Part shown: positions 13,671-22,308 of the stretch, piece after piece
Numbering within the stretch: position 1 is the first letter of the stretch
Layout of the letters: every line of letters begins with the position of its first letter
Assembly (NCBI GenBank): GCA_003537755.1
Contig: DPQS01000017.1
Coordinates: 3,533 to 27,568, forward strand
Source of the DNA: Clostridiales bacterium
GTDB lineage: Bacteria; Bacillota; Clostridia; Christensenellales; CAG-314
Direction: 5' to 3'
Length of the DNA: 24,036 bases
The notes under the pieces: generated by a model
The model's input: the letters and a program-made list of their open reading frames with translations, nothing else
The model's database searches: none
What the model was told of the DNA's origin: nothing
Made by a program: the position numbers and the translations under genes

Positions 13671-13791
13671 TGTGTTGCCCTTATGCCGAATGATTTGAAC
13701 CTGTCCCGTCCTGATGAGGGGCGCGGCAACTGTGTAAAATCGAAAAATGTAGCACAATGAACATTAGCAGGATTTTGAGAAAGGAGAAAGT

Positions 13792-14937
13792 ATGCCAAAT
13801 ATTTATGTAGGTGTAAACGACCACAAAGTAGATTTGTTTGAAGGACAGTACCGCGTGCCAAACGGCATGTCGTACAACAGTTACGTCATTACCGGCGACA
13901 AAATCGCTGTGATGGACACTGTGGATTGGCATTTCGCAGACGAGTGGCTGGCAAACGTTGCGGCGGCCGTCGGCGAACGCAAACCCGATTACCTTGTTGT
14001 GCAGCATATGGAACCGGACCACTCGGCAAGCATCAGAAAGTTTTTGCAGGTTTATCCGCAGACAACGGTGGTTGGCAATGCGAAAACTTTTACCATGATG
14101 AAAAACTTTTACGGCGACGACATCGCACCGAACCGCCTTGTGGTTGCCGACAAGCAAACGCTCGACCTGGGCGAACACACCCTGGCATTTGTTTTTGCGC
14201 CGATGGTGCACTGGCCTGAAGTAATGGTGACCTACGACAGCGCGGACAAAACTCTGTACAGTGCGGACGCGTTCGGCAAATTCGGCGCGCTGGACGTGTC
14301 GGACGACAATTGGGTTGACGAGGCTCGCCGCTACTACATCGGCATTGTGGGCAAGTACGGTATTCCCGTGCAGACATTGCTCAAAAAGGCGGCTGCGCTG
14401 GACATCGCTACGATTTGCCCGTTGCACGGACCTGTGTTGACTGAAAATCTCGGCTACTACATTGGATTGTACGACACGTGGAGCAAGTACAACGTTGAGG
14501 AAAAGGGCGTGTGCATTTGCTACACTTCGGTGTACGGCAACACGGCGGAGTCTGTCGGCTACGTTGAAGGCACTTTGCGCGACATGGGCGTCACTGTCGT
14601 GACATATGACCTTGCGCGTTGCGACATGTCGGCGGCTGTTGCGGACGCTTTCCGCTACGGCAAACTGGTGCTGGCTTCGACCACCTACAACAACGACGTA
14701 TTTCCGCCGATGCGCACGTTTATCGGCGCGCTTGCCGAACGCAGTTTCCAGAAGCGCGACGTGTATCTTATCGAAAACGGCAGTTGGGCACCCAACGCCG
14801 CAAGGGTGATGCGCGAAATGCTTGCAAATTGCAAAAACGTAAACATCCGCGACATGTTGACCATTTACTCTCGCCTTGACCCCGGTCAGACCAACGAAAT
14901 CGTAACCCTTGCCAAGGATATTGTGGATTGGGAATAG
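13792..14937 (+). CDS. FprA-family flavodiiron protein (O2/NO reductase)
   Basis: 381 residues, cytoplasmic. The family reduces O2 to water or NO to N2O at a diiron site, taking electrons from rubredoxin-type donors through FMN. The N-terminal beta-lactamase-like domain shows the iron ligands H72, E74, D76 (HMEPDH at 72-77), H140, D159 and H212. The C-terminal flavodoxin domain begins near residue 240 with the FMN-binding loop TSVYGNTAES (245-254). There is no fused rubredoxin or flavin reductase domain. AAAGGAG precedes the ATG. It stands alone between its own promoter and a terminator. O2 defence in an anaerobe is the likely role; O2 versus NO preference cannot be read from sequence. Confidence 0.95.
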   Translation: MPNIYVGVNDHKVDLFEGQYRVPNGMSYNSYVITGDKIAVMDTVDWHFADEWLANVAAAVGERKPDYLVVQHMEPDHSASIRKFLQVYPQTTVVGNAKTFTMMKNFYGDDIAPNRLVVADKQTLDLGEHTLAFVFAPMVHWPEVMVTYDSADKTLYSADAFGKFGALDVSDDNWVDEARRYYIGIVGKYGIPVQTLLKKAAALDIATICPLHGPVLTENLGYYIGLYDTWSKYNVEEKGVCICYTSVYGNTAESVGYVEGTLRDMGVTVVTYDLARCDMSAAVADAFRYGKLVLASTTYNNDVFPPMRTFIGALAERSFQKRDVYLIENGSWAPNAARVMREMLANCKNVNIRDMLTIYSRLDPGQTNEIVTLAKDIVDWE

Positions 14938-15012
14938 CAATGGATTTTCCTTTATAAAAGCCGATAAGTTTTGCGCTAAGTTGGCAAAACAAATCAGATT
15001 TTTGAAAACAAA

Positions 15013-15051
15013 AAAAGGCTTCCTTGTAAGTGTATTACAAGGATGCCTTTT
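15013..15051. terminator. Bidirectional rho-independent terminator
   Basis: CCTTGTAA (15022-15029) pairs with TTACAAGG (15035-15042), and the flanks AAAAGGC (15013-15019) and GCCTTTT (15045-15051) pair outside a 2 x 2 internal loop. Read on + it ends in TTTTGTATT, on - in a run of seven T. It can stop both the flavodiiron gene (+) and the membrane-protein gene (-) that converge here. Confidence 0.88.
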
Positions 15052-15162
15052 GTATTGTCATGGTGCGGTTGATGTTTTGCGCACAAATCGCATAATGCCA
15101 CTCGGATTTATCGGTGGTGGCAAATTAAACTTGTGATTGTTTTGCAGACGGACAAAAAAGTT

Positions 15163-15675
15163 TTATTGTTGCGCCGGCACCTTTTCGTCCTTCGACTTAA
15201 TCAGTAATAGGTCTATTACCGATGAGGCGACGGCGAACGCAAGGCTTACTACTACAAACACGTGAAAGACGACGTGCAGCAGGGGCGGATTTGACGTAAG
15301 GCAAGCAAGGGTAAGCAACGTAAGCCACACGACGGAAATGAGGTTCATCACAAGCAACGCCGTTTTGCGGTTTTTGCCTGCAAAAAGTTGTCGGATGTTA
15401 AGCACAAGCGTTGCAACGCTGTATGCGGCGTGTACAGACATGGCACCGATTACAAGCGGAATAATCAGTATCAACGCAAATGCATAGCCAAATTGTTCGC
15501 CTGCCGTTTGGCCGTCGTCGTCTGCGTCGTTTTCGTTGTTGCTACCGTTGCCGCTACCGCCGGTATTGAACGGGTTCGGCATTGCAAACAGGCAAATTAT
15601 CGCAGTCAGCGCAACAACCAGCATAACTATCGAAAGCACAAACGAAACTATTTTCAAAATTTGGGTTTTGTCCAT
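15163..15675 (-). CDS. Hypothetical four-helix membrane protein
   Basis: 170 residues; I do not recognise a family. Hydrophobic segments lie at about residues 7-30, 64-95 (long enough for one or two passes), 103-127 and 132-158. Between the first two is an unusual polar linker (residues 35-60) rich in Gly, Asn and Asp, with a DADDDG run, probably outside the cell or at the surface. The C-terminus is short and charged. The ATG has GGAGAG about 7 bases upstream. It is transcribed away from pth, 254 bases downstream of that gene, and converges on the flavodiiron gene. No function is proposed. Confidence 0.8.
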   Translation of the reverse strand: MDKTQILKIVSFVLSIVMLVVALTAIICLFAMPNPFNTGGSGNGSNNENDADDDGQTAGEQFGYAFALILIIPLVIGAMSVHAAYSVATLVLNIRQLFAGKNRKTALLVMNLISVVWLTLLTLACLTSNPPLLHVVFHVFVVVSLAFAVASSVIDLLLIKSKDEKVPAQQ

Positions 15676-15929
15676 TTTTTCTCTCCTTTATGACTGATTT
15701 ATTGTGGTGGAATTGTTTTTGAGGCTGTGACAATTTTTGTAAATAGGCGTTAGCCGCATTGGTAAAATGTCATGCTTAGCAAGCATCGGAAACAATCTGA
15801 ACATCACGCGGAAGGGCGCTGCCCGACTGTAATTATCTTGCAGTCACATGTCGGGACCTGACTACAATTAGTCTGCAGTCAAAAATAGTCTGCCGTCGTA
15901 ACTATGACCGTGCACGCCGGGCGCCAAAA
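15676..15929. other. Non-coding spacer with small repeats and hairpins
   Basis: No gene is seen between the membrane-protein gene and pth. It holds a perfect hairpin ATGCTT/AAGCAT (15772-15777 with 15781-15786) in tRNA-like context, and a CCCGAC/GTCGGG inverted repeat (15822-15827 with 15850-15855). There is also a partial direct repeat: 15825-15846 and 15860-15881 agree at 17 of 22 bases, with a third shorter copy at 15887-15897. A -35-like TTTACA exists on the - strand (15743-15738) but without a good -10 partner. Confidence 0.5.
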
Positions 15930-16493
15930 TCACTTTTTGTTGTGGCGTTGCATTATTTTGTCGAAATCTTCGCCGTGCACAAATTCGCTCAACGCTTCCG
16001 CCGCGGAATCGAGCACGGGGTCAAGTTTCGCATGGTCGTCATCGGTAATGCGGCTCAGCACGTAGTCAATGAGTGCCATCGGCGTTTCCTTTTTGAAGCC
16101 GACTCTTACGCGTGCAAATTCCGTAGCGTCAAGGCAACTTACGATACTGCGCATACCGTTGTGCGTACCCGCGCTGCCTTCCTTGCGGAGCCGCAGCGTA
16201 CCGAGGGGAATGTCAACGTCGTCGTAGGCGACAATCAGGTTGTCAAGGGGTACTTTGTATTTGTTTGCCAGTTCCTGCACGGCTTGCCCCGACAAATTCA
16301 TATATGTTACGGGTTTTGCTATTATTACTTTTTCGTCGCCCACCCGCGTGTGAGCCGTGACGGCGTGGCACTCCGCTTTGTCAAATGTCGCGCCCAGTTT
16401 GTCGGCAAGGCGGTCAACGGTCAGAAAACCGATATTGTGAAAGGTGTTGAGGTACTTTTTCTCGGGATTGCCGAGTCCTACTACAAGATACAT
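15930..16493 (-). CDS. pth: Peptidyl-tRNA hydrolase
   Basis: 187 residues, close to the usual 185-195. Pth cleaves peptidyl-tRNA released from stalled ribosomes and recycles tRNA. Visible active-site residues: N10 in VGLGNP, catalytic H19 in NTFHNIG, N66 in PVTYMNLSG, D91 in YDDVD and N112 in HNG. The frame stays open upstream to 16802, but family alignment and the GGAG site put the start at 16493, and the predicted promoter lies downstream of the longer alternatives. It is divergent from mfd, a pth-mfd neighbourhood common in Firmicutes. Confidence 0.96.
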   Translation of the reverse strand: MYLVVGLGNPEKKYLNTFHNIGFLTVDRLADKLGATFDKAECHAVTAHTRVGDEKVIIAKPVTYMNLSGQAVQELANKYKVPLDNLIVAYDDVDIPLGTLRLRKEGSAGTHNGMRSIVSCLDATEFARVRVGFKKETPMALIDYVLSRITDDDHAKLDPVLDSAAEALSEFVHGEDFDKIMQRHNKK

Positions 16494-16567
16494 TACTTCT
16501 CCGTCGGCAACGGGTAAGACTTGCGTTTTGTCGTAAAAATATTCCGCTTTTGTTGCCGTACAAACAT

Positions 16568-16596
16568 ATTCTATCACAAATGTTTTGTTTTGTAAA
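16568..16596 (-). promoter_or_regulatory. Sigma-70 promoter of pth
   Basis: Read on the - strand: TTTACA (16596-16591), a 17-base spacer, TAGAAT (16573-16568). A start near 16561 would give a leader of about 68 bases. Both boxes differ from consensus by one or two bases. Confidence 0.75.
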
Positions 16597-16625
16597 GTGC
16601 GGCGCGGCAAAGGCTCGTTTTGCTG

Positions 16626-16654
16626 TTTACAATTTGCGGCAAAAGTGCTACAAT
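16626..16654 (+). promoter_or_regulatory. Sigma-70 promoter of mfd
   Basis: TTTACA (16626-16631), a 17-base spacer, TACAAT (16649-16654). It lies 30 bases from the pth promoter and points the other way, so the -35 boxes face each other. A start near 16661 rules out translation from the ATG at 16620 and leaves a leader of about 130 bases. Confidence 0.75.
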
Positions 16655-16790
16655 ATACGTAGCGACAATCCGTTTCGACATTCGGTTGCGGCAGTGTGGT
16701 GCAAAGTACGTTACGTTGCGACTTCGGCAGCGCACCCTTATAGCTGCAGCTTGCTTTTTGTCGGCGGATAGGTTTTCGCTTGAAAAAGTT

Positions 16791-19700
16791 ATGCAAAAAC
16801 AATTAAATCAACTGAAAAATACGCAAATCTACAAAAATTTGCTTGATGACACCCGTGACAAAAATTTTGTCACGGCTTTTGGCGTGCAACCTAACGAAAA
16901 ACCCTTCATAGTTGCCATGTGCGATCGTCCCGTGCTGTACGTGTGCAGCGACTACGTCGAGTCGCAACGGGTATTCCGCGCGGTGCAAAGCCTGTGCGGC
17001 GACGGAGCGTTGTATCTGCCTCACAGCGAGGACGTGCTTCTGTACAAGCGTACATCTTCCAAAAACGCCGTTTACACGCGTAACGGGGCGTTGTACAGAC
17101 TGCTTGACGGCTTCGATGTGGCGGTGACCTGCGTCGATTCACTGTTGCAACTGTACCCGACTGTGGACAAATTCCGTCGCGACTGTTTCGACATTGTCAA
17201 GGGGGTGAGCTACGACAGCAAGATGCTTGCCCGTAGCCTTGCTTCCTGCGGTTACTCGCGCGTTGACGGTATTTCCGCCGAGGGCGAATTTGCCTTTCAC
17301 GGCGACATACTGGACATTTCCATGCCCTTCGGCAAGCGTTTCCGGGTTGAATTCTGGGATGACGAAGTGGACAAAGTGGTGTCCGTTGCCGAGGACAGTT
17401 CTACGTCGCCCGCGGACAAATTTACCGTGTACCCGTTGTACGAAACCAACGGACTTTCGGCGGACAAACTTCCCCTTGTCGCAAAACTTGCCGACAAGGT
17501 CAAACTGTCACCCGACGCACGCGCAAGGCTGTCGGAAATTTTGTCCGAACTGCAAATTTCGGCGGCAAGCGGAACTGCCGACGGCAAGTGGCTGCAACCT
17601 TTTGTCAAATCTTCGCCCCTCTCGGATTACCTTCCCGAAGACACTCTCGTGGTGTGGGACGAACCCAAACTGTTGTCTTCGCGTGTGAAATTTGTTACAA
17701 ACGAGCATGCCGAGCGCGTGGCAAACCTCACCAAAGCAGGCGAAGTGTTGCCCGTACATCAGAATTGTCTGCGTACGGCGGCGGAAGCCTACGACATACA
17801 AAACAAACAACTTACGTTGCAAACTTTGCCATACGGTAGCGATTTTTTTCAACCGCAGGCAGTGCACAATCTCAAAACGGGCGCGGTCCCCGGGTACGCA
17901 AACGCCGAGGACGTACTGGCAACGGACCTGAAAAGCTGGAAACAAAGCGGCTACATGGCGGTGCTTCTTGTGTCGGCGGAGGACGTAAAGTTTGTTTCCG
18001 ACCGTCTTGCCGGGCAGGGCGTATTTTTGTCCGCCGACCCGACCAAAGACAACGCCGACGGGCTTATACTTCCGTTTGCCTACGAACGCGGCTTTGTTTC
18101 GCACAGCAACAAACTGGCGGTAATCGGCGCGCGTGACCTCGGGCGCGGCGTCAAGCAGACCACTCTGCGCAAAAGCAAGCGTCAGGCGTTTCTGTCGGTG
18201 GAAAAGGGCGACTACGTGGTGCACGAAATCCACGGTATCGGCTTGTGTGAGGGCATACAGAAAATAAAAGTCGGCGACAGCGAGCGCGACTACATCGTGG
18301 TGCTGTACAAAAACGGCGACCGTCTGTATGTGCCGGTGGACGCCAGCGACATGCTCAGTCGCTACTCCGGCGGTGAAAATCCCACTCTGTCGCGTATCGG
18401 CGGCGAGGATTTTTCCAAGGTAAAAAGCAAGGTAAAAGCCGGCATCAAGGCAATGAGCATAGACCTGCTCAAACTGTACGCCGAGCGTGAAAAAAAGCGC
18501 GGTTTCCGCTACCACATCGACAACTACCTCGAAGAAGAGTTTCAGCAGTACTTCCCCTACAAGGCAACGGACGACCAGATTAAGTGCCAGAAGGAAATCG
18601 AAGCCGACCTTATGTCTGACAAAATCATGGACCGTGTGCTTGTGGGCGACGTCGGTTACGGCAAAACGGAAGTCGCAATGCGCGCCGCGTTCGACGTGGT
18701 AAGCAACGGCTATCAGGTGGCAATGCTTGCGCCGACTACCATTCTTGCCGAACAGCACTACAACAGTTTTCGCGAGCGTATGTCGCACTTCGACATCAAG
18801 GTCGCCTGCGTAAACCGCTTCCGCACGCCCGACGAGCAAAAGAAAATACTCGACGCCGCCGCCCAAGGCAACGTCGACATTCTCATAGGCACGCACAGAC
18901 TGCTGAGCAAGGACGTAAAATTCAACAAACTGGGCCTGTTGATACTGGACGAGGAACAGCGTTTCGGCGTAGAACACAAAGAGTCCATCAAGGCTGCAAA
19001 AACCAACGTGGACGTGCTTACGCTGTCGGCAACTCCCATTCCGCGCACGCTACACATGGCGTTGTCGGGAATAAGGGACATTTCCACGATAACGACGCCG
19101 CCCGTCGAGCGTATGGCAGTGGAAACCTACGTGTCGGAAGAAAGCGACGCGTTGCTTGCCGACGTTGTCCGCAGGGAACTGGGACGCGGCGGTCAGGTGT
19201 ACGTGGTGTACAACCGCGTGGAAACAATCGACGCCTTTGCACGCAAATTGTCGGAATTGGTGGACGAAGCGAAAATCGTCGTCGGTCACGGGCAGATGGA
19301 GGAGGACGCGCTGGAACAAGCCGTGATGAAATTCGCCGAGGGCGAGTTTAACGTGCTTGTGTGTACGACCATTATCGAAAACGGTATTGACATTCCAAAT
19401 GCCAACACGATAGTGGTAATGGACGCGGACAGACTGGGTTTGTCGCAACTGTACCAACTTCGGGGCAGAGTCGGACGCAGCAATCGTCTGGCGTATGCGT
19501 ATTTTCTGTACAAACAGGACAAGGTCCTCAGCGAAACAGCCTACAAGCGGCTGGCTTCGGTTACGGAATACAGCGAACTGGGCAGCGGCTTCAAAATCGC
19601 CATGAAAGACCTTGAAATACGCGGCGCGGGCAACATACTGGGGCGCGAACAGCACGGACACATGATGAAAGTGGGTTACGACATGTATGCGCGCATGCTT

Positions 19701-20192
19701 AAGGAAACCGTTGCCGAACTTCGCGGTACGCCTGTCGAAGAAAAGTTGTACACGGATGTAGAAATAGACATACAGGCTTATGCGCCGGAAAGTTACATTC
19801 CTTCGCAGACGGAACGTATGGACTTCTACCAGCAACTTGCCGCCTGCCCGACGGAAGAAGAGATAGACAAACTGCAAAAGCAGATTGCCGACGTGTACGG
19901 CGCGTTGCCCGGTGTGGTGGACAATCTGTTTGTCGTGGCAAGGCTTAAACTGCTTGCAAACAGCGCAGGCATAAGCAAAGTAACGGTCAAGTGCGGCAAG
20001 GGTGAACTTACATTTGCCTCGCGTGAAAAAATGATGCGAAAGGAAGTTTTTGATGCCATTTCCGACGACGTTGATCGCATCTCGCCAATGAGCGGCGGCT
20101 ACGGCGTAAAGTTTGCTTCGGCAGACTTTATGCAAAAAGAGCGTTTACTTGCGGCAATGACGGATTTTTTGCAAAAGATACAAACTAAATAA
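16791..20192 (+). CDS. mfd: Transcription-repair coupling factor Mfd
   Basis: 1133 residues from the chosen start, typical for Mfd (about 1150). It removes stalled RNA polymerase from DNA lesions and recruits UvrA. The order is: UvrB-like domain (about 1-300), RNA-polymerase-interacting domain around residue 472 (KGDYVVHEIHGIG), Walker A GDVGYGKTE near 619, DEEQ at 720, SATPIPRT at 746, helicase motif VI QLRGRVGRS at 889, then the C-terminal autoinhibitory domain. The ATG at 16791 matches the family N-terminus; an in-frame ATG at 16620 lies upstream of the promoter and is rejected. No good Shine-Dalgarno site precedes 16791, so a nearby TTG at 16758 remains possible. Confidence 0.97.
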   Translation: MQKQLNQLKNTQIYKNLLDDTRDKNFVTAFGVQPNEKPFIVAMCDRPVLYVCSDYVESQRVFRAVQSLCGDGALYLPHSEDVLLYKRTSSKNAVYTRNGALYRLLDGFDVAVTCVDSLLQLYPTVDKFRRDCFDIVKGVSYDSKMLARSLASCGYSRVDGISAEGEFAFHGDILDISMPFGKRFRVEFWDDEVDKVVSVAEDSSTSPADKFTVYPLYETNGLSADKLPLVAKLADKVKLSPDARARLSEILSELQISAASGTADGKWLQPFVKSSPLSDYLPEDTLVVWDEPKLLSSRVKFVTNEHAERVANLTKAGEVLPVHQNCLRTAAEAYDIQNKQLTLQTLPYGSDFFQPQAVHNLKTGAVPGYANAEDVLATDLKSWKQSGYMAVLLVSAEDVKFVSDRLAGQGVFLSADPTKDNADGLILPFAYERGFVSHSNKLAVIGARDLGRGVKQTTLRKSKRQAFLSVEKGDYVVHEIHGIGLCEGIQKIKVGDSERDYIVVLYKNGDRLYVPVDASDMLSRYSGGENPTLSRIGGEDFSKVKSKVKAGIKAMSIDLLKLYAEREKKRGFRYHIDNYLEEEFQQYFPYKATDDQIKCQKEIEADLMSDKIMDRVLVGDVGYGKTEVAMRAAFDVVSNGYQVAMLAPTTILAEQHYNSFRERMSHFDIKVACVNRFRTPDEQKKILDAAAQGNVDILIGTHRLLSKDVKFNKLGLLILDEEQRFGVEHKESIKAAKTNVDVLTLSATPIPRTLHMALSGIRDISTITTPPVERMAVETYVSEESDALLADVVRRELGRGGQVYVVYNRVETIDAFARKLSELVDEAKIVVGHGQMEEDALEQAVMKFAEGEFNVLVCTTIIENGIDIPNANTIVVMDADRLGLSQLYQLRGRVGRSNRLAYAYFLYKQDKVLSETAYKRLASVTEYSELGSGFKIAMKDLEIRGAGNILGREQHGHMMKVGYDMYARMLKETVAELRGTPVEEKLYTDVEIDIQAYAPESYIPSQTERMDFYQQLAACPTEEEIDKLQKQIADVYGALPGVVDNLFVVARLKLLANSAGISKVTVKCGKGELTFASREKMMRKEVFDAISDDVDRISPMSGGYGVKFASADFMQKERLLAAMTDFLQKIQTK

Positions 20193-20212
20193 CAAAAAAA
20201 ACGCCAAACCGC

Positions 20213-20241
20213 TTGCCAATACGACGGTAAAAATGTATAAT
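20213..20241 (+). promoter_or_regulatory. Sigma-70 promoter of the PrsA/SurA-like gene
   Basis: TTGCCA (20213-20218), a 17-base spacer, TATAAT (20236-20241), a perfect -10 box. A start near 20248 gives a leader of about 112 bases. It lies 20 bases after mfd; I see no terminator in between, only an A-rich stretch, so read-through from mfd is also possible. Confidence 0.8.
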
Positions 20242-20359
20242 AGGTTAGTATAGGTGTATGTGTCCCCTGCGGACAATGCACCCGTCAGAAACGACTGATT
20301 CCGTCCGCGGCGCGTTTGTGCGCAGGATAGCGGAACATAAAGAGAGGTTAGTATTCAAC

Positions 20360-22186
20360 ATGAAAAAAGCAAGCGGAGTAATTGCAATACTTTTGTTGGC
20401 TGTACTTGCGTTCGGCGTGTTTGTCGGATGCGGTATGTTCGGCAAAGATACTGCCAAATATCGCCAATTCAACGCCTTTACCGTTGGCGAACAGGAAGTT
20501 TCCGTAGGCAAGGTAATCGATACGTTTAACAGCCTTTATCAATCGTACAACCGGTATGCTTCGGCAGACGACATTTTTAATGCCGCTATGAGCAGCCTGT
20601 ATACGCAATACATGAAGGTTGACGCTTTTGTTTCAGGCAAGACGCCTGCTACGCACGGCTACGCCGAGCTTGATGGTGTAAAATATGCCAAGTACGTTTC
20701 GGCGGATCAGGCGGAGTACGCAATCAAGTACGTCAAGTATCTTATTTACACCAACTTTGACAGCGCAGTGGAAACGGAACTGAAAAAGGACTTCACCCTC
20801 AACGACGCGGAAAAGGAAGATACCGGCCGCGATTTCAAAAAGTTTGACGACCTTAAGGGTGCTACCACCTACACCGATTACCTCATCGCTCAGTTGTCCG
20901 TAAACGAAGATATGGACAAGTACATCGGCAAGTACTACACCGACGGCGACAAAGTGAACTTCACCGCAGACTCGGACCTGTCTGCCTACACCGACGAACA
21001 TGCAACTCAGGTAAAATTGGACGAGTACAACAGCCGCGTGAAGCAGGAAAAAGACGTCAAGGACGAAGATAAGGTTGTAATCACCAAGGAACAACTTGAA
21101 AAGGCACAAAGCAGCGTTGTCAAGAAGTACACCGACAGCATCGAACGCGCATATGAAATCAAGATGAGCAAGTTCTTTGCGCAACAGGTAAACGACGTAA
21201 TCGTAAACCTTATCACGCAATTGTACGATGCCGAACAAGGTCGTTCCATTGACGGAAGCAACTTCGAGGAAATCAGCAAGAAACTGACCGCCGCTTACAA
21301 GAACGAAGTAGAAGCCAAAAAGACTACCTACAACTACAAGCCCGAAACTTATGTGACGGACATCGAAGGTCTCAGCGACAGCAGCGACATCCTTGCCGTA
21401 CCCGACGGATACAATTACATCTTTGTAAAGAATATTCTTGTTCCTTTCAGCAGCGCGCAGAAAGCAGTGCTCAGCAACCTGCAAACCAAGCTCGGTACCA
21501 CCGACAGCGAACAGTACAAGAAAGCCCGCACGGAACTTGCCGCACAAATCGTTGCAGACGACTTTGACAGCGAAAAGGACGCCGACGGCAAATACGCAAC
21601 GGTTGAAGGACTGTTTGAAGTGAAGAGCGGCAAAATCGCACTGACCGCCAAGGGCGAAGAAATCTTCGGTACGGGCGTAGTGAGCAGCGACAAGTTTGTC
21701 GAACTGATGAAGCGTTTCAACACCGACACCGCACAACACAGCACTTACTACGATTACGTGGTGCGCGTAAATGCCCCCGAGAATTACACTGCTAAGTGGG
21801 TTAAGGAATTTGTCGCCGCCGCCGACGAAGCATATGCCGCAGGCAAAGGCAACTACGCACTGTGCGTAAGCGAATACGGCGTACACATTGTGTACTACAC
21901 AGACGAAGTCAAGGCACAAACTCTTGACTTCAGCACGCTTGCAAAATGTCTTGATACCACGAGCCGCGAATACCTGAGATTCAAGACTCAGTACACAACC
22001 GACAGCAAGGAACTTGTAAGCAAGGCTCTGAAGGAATTGCAGAAGTCCTACTTCACGGTGAAAGACGATGACGGAAAGGTGACGAACGAAAGCAAAATCA
22101 AATTTGCCTCCATGTTTGACACATTCCTCAAGGATCAGGGACTTAACTACGACAAGTCGAAAGCAACGACCTACAGTGAAGACTAA
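20360..22186 (+). CDS. PrsA/SurA-like lipoprotein, putative extracytoplasmic foldase
   Basis: 608 residues from the ATG at 20360; the frame is open to 20258, but only 20360 begins a signal peptide. Residues 1-23 are KK, then a hydrophobic run ending FVGC, a lipobox-like site with C24 as the lipidated residue (F at -3 is atypical). A SurA_N-like helical part follows (residues about 30-340, Lys/Glu-rich). Residues about 352-510 look like a stretched parvulin domain: KNILV near 357 and SEYGVHIVYY near 503. In PrsA-type enzymes the first motif is usually xHILV; here His is replaced by Asn, so isomerase activity is doubtful and a chaperone role is likely. The exact family is inferred. Confidence 0.75.
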   Translation: MKKASGVIAILLLAVLAFGVFVGCGMFGKDTAKYRQFNAFTVGEQEVSVGKVIDTFNSLYQSYNRYASADDIFNAAMSSLYTQYMKVDAFVSGKTPATHGYAELDGVKYAKYVSADQAEYAIKYVKYLIYTNFDSAVETELKKDFTLNDAEKEDTGRDFKKFDDLKGATTYTDYLIAQLSVNEDMDKYIGKYYTDGDKVNFTADSDLSAYTDEHATQVKLDEYNSRVKQEKDVKDEDKVVITKEQLEKAQSSVVKKYTDSIERAYEIKMSKFFAQQVNDVIVNLITQLYDAEQGRSIDGSNFEEISKKLTAAYKNEVEAKKTTYNYKPETYVTDIEGLSDSSDILAVPDGYNYIFVKNILVPFSSAQKAVLSNLQTKLGTTDSEQYKKARTELAAQIVADDFDSEKDADGKYATVEGLFEVKSGKIALTAKGEEIFGTGVVSSDKFVELMKRFNTDTAQHSTYYDYVVRVNAPENYTAKWVKEFVAAADEAYAAGKGNYALCVSEYGVHIVYYTDEVKAQTLDFSTLAKCLDTTSREYLRFKTQYTTDSKELVSKALKELQKSYFTVKDDDGKVTNESKIKFASMFDTFLKDQGLNYDKSKATTYSED

Positions 22187-22197
22187 TTGAACAACAT

Positions 22198-22232
22198 CAA
22201 AGAGTTTCGGTTTTGCCGAAACTCTTTTTTTT
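22198..22232 (+). terminator. Rho-independent terminator after the PrsA/SurA-like gene
   Basis: AGAGTTTCGG (22201-22210) pairs perfectly with CCGAAACTCT (22216-22225) around TTTTG, followed by a run of eight T counting the last paired base. A textbook terminator placed 15 bases after the stop codon. Confidence 0.95.
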
Positions 22233-22295
22233 GCGCCAAGGCGGTTTTGCGGTGACCGACGGCCTTGCGCGAATAATAAATTTTGCGTAAAAACA

Positions 22296-22304
22296 TACTA
22301 TATA
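22296..22304 (+). promoter_or_regulatory. Weak -10-like box directly before the flippase gene
   Basis: TACTATATA holds two overlapping -10-like hexamers (TACTAT, TATATA) ending 4 bases before the ATG at 22309. No convincing -35 box is found at 16-18 bases. If used, transcription would start at or near the start codon. Confidence 0.3.
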
Positions 22305-22308
22305 CGGT

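Noticed and set aside
13674..13730. Possible tRNA on the - strand because of GGTTCAAATC and matching ends
   Set aside because: Only 57 bases long, the T-stem does not pair, and the T arm is not next to the acceptor end.
13711..13745. Hammerhead-ribozyme-like CTGATGAG (13711-13718) and CGAAA (13741-13745)
   Set aside because: The bases between them cannot form stem II and no flanking stems I and III were found.
16620..16790. Upstream in-frame extension of mfd starting at 16620
   Set aside because: The predicted promoter (16626-16654) lies inside it and the residues do not match the Mfd N-terminus.
16494..16802. Upstream extension of the pth frame to 16802
   Set aside because: The family N-terminus starts at 16493 with a GGAG site, and the pth promoter lies within the extension.
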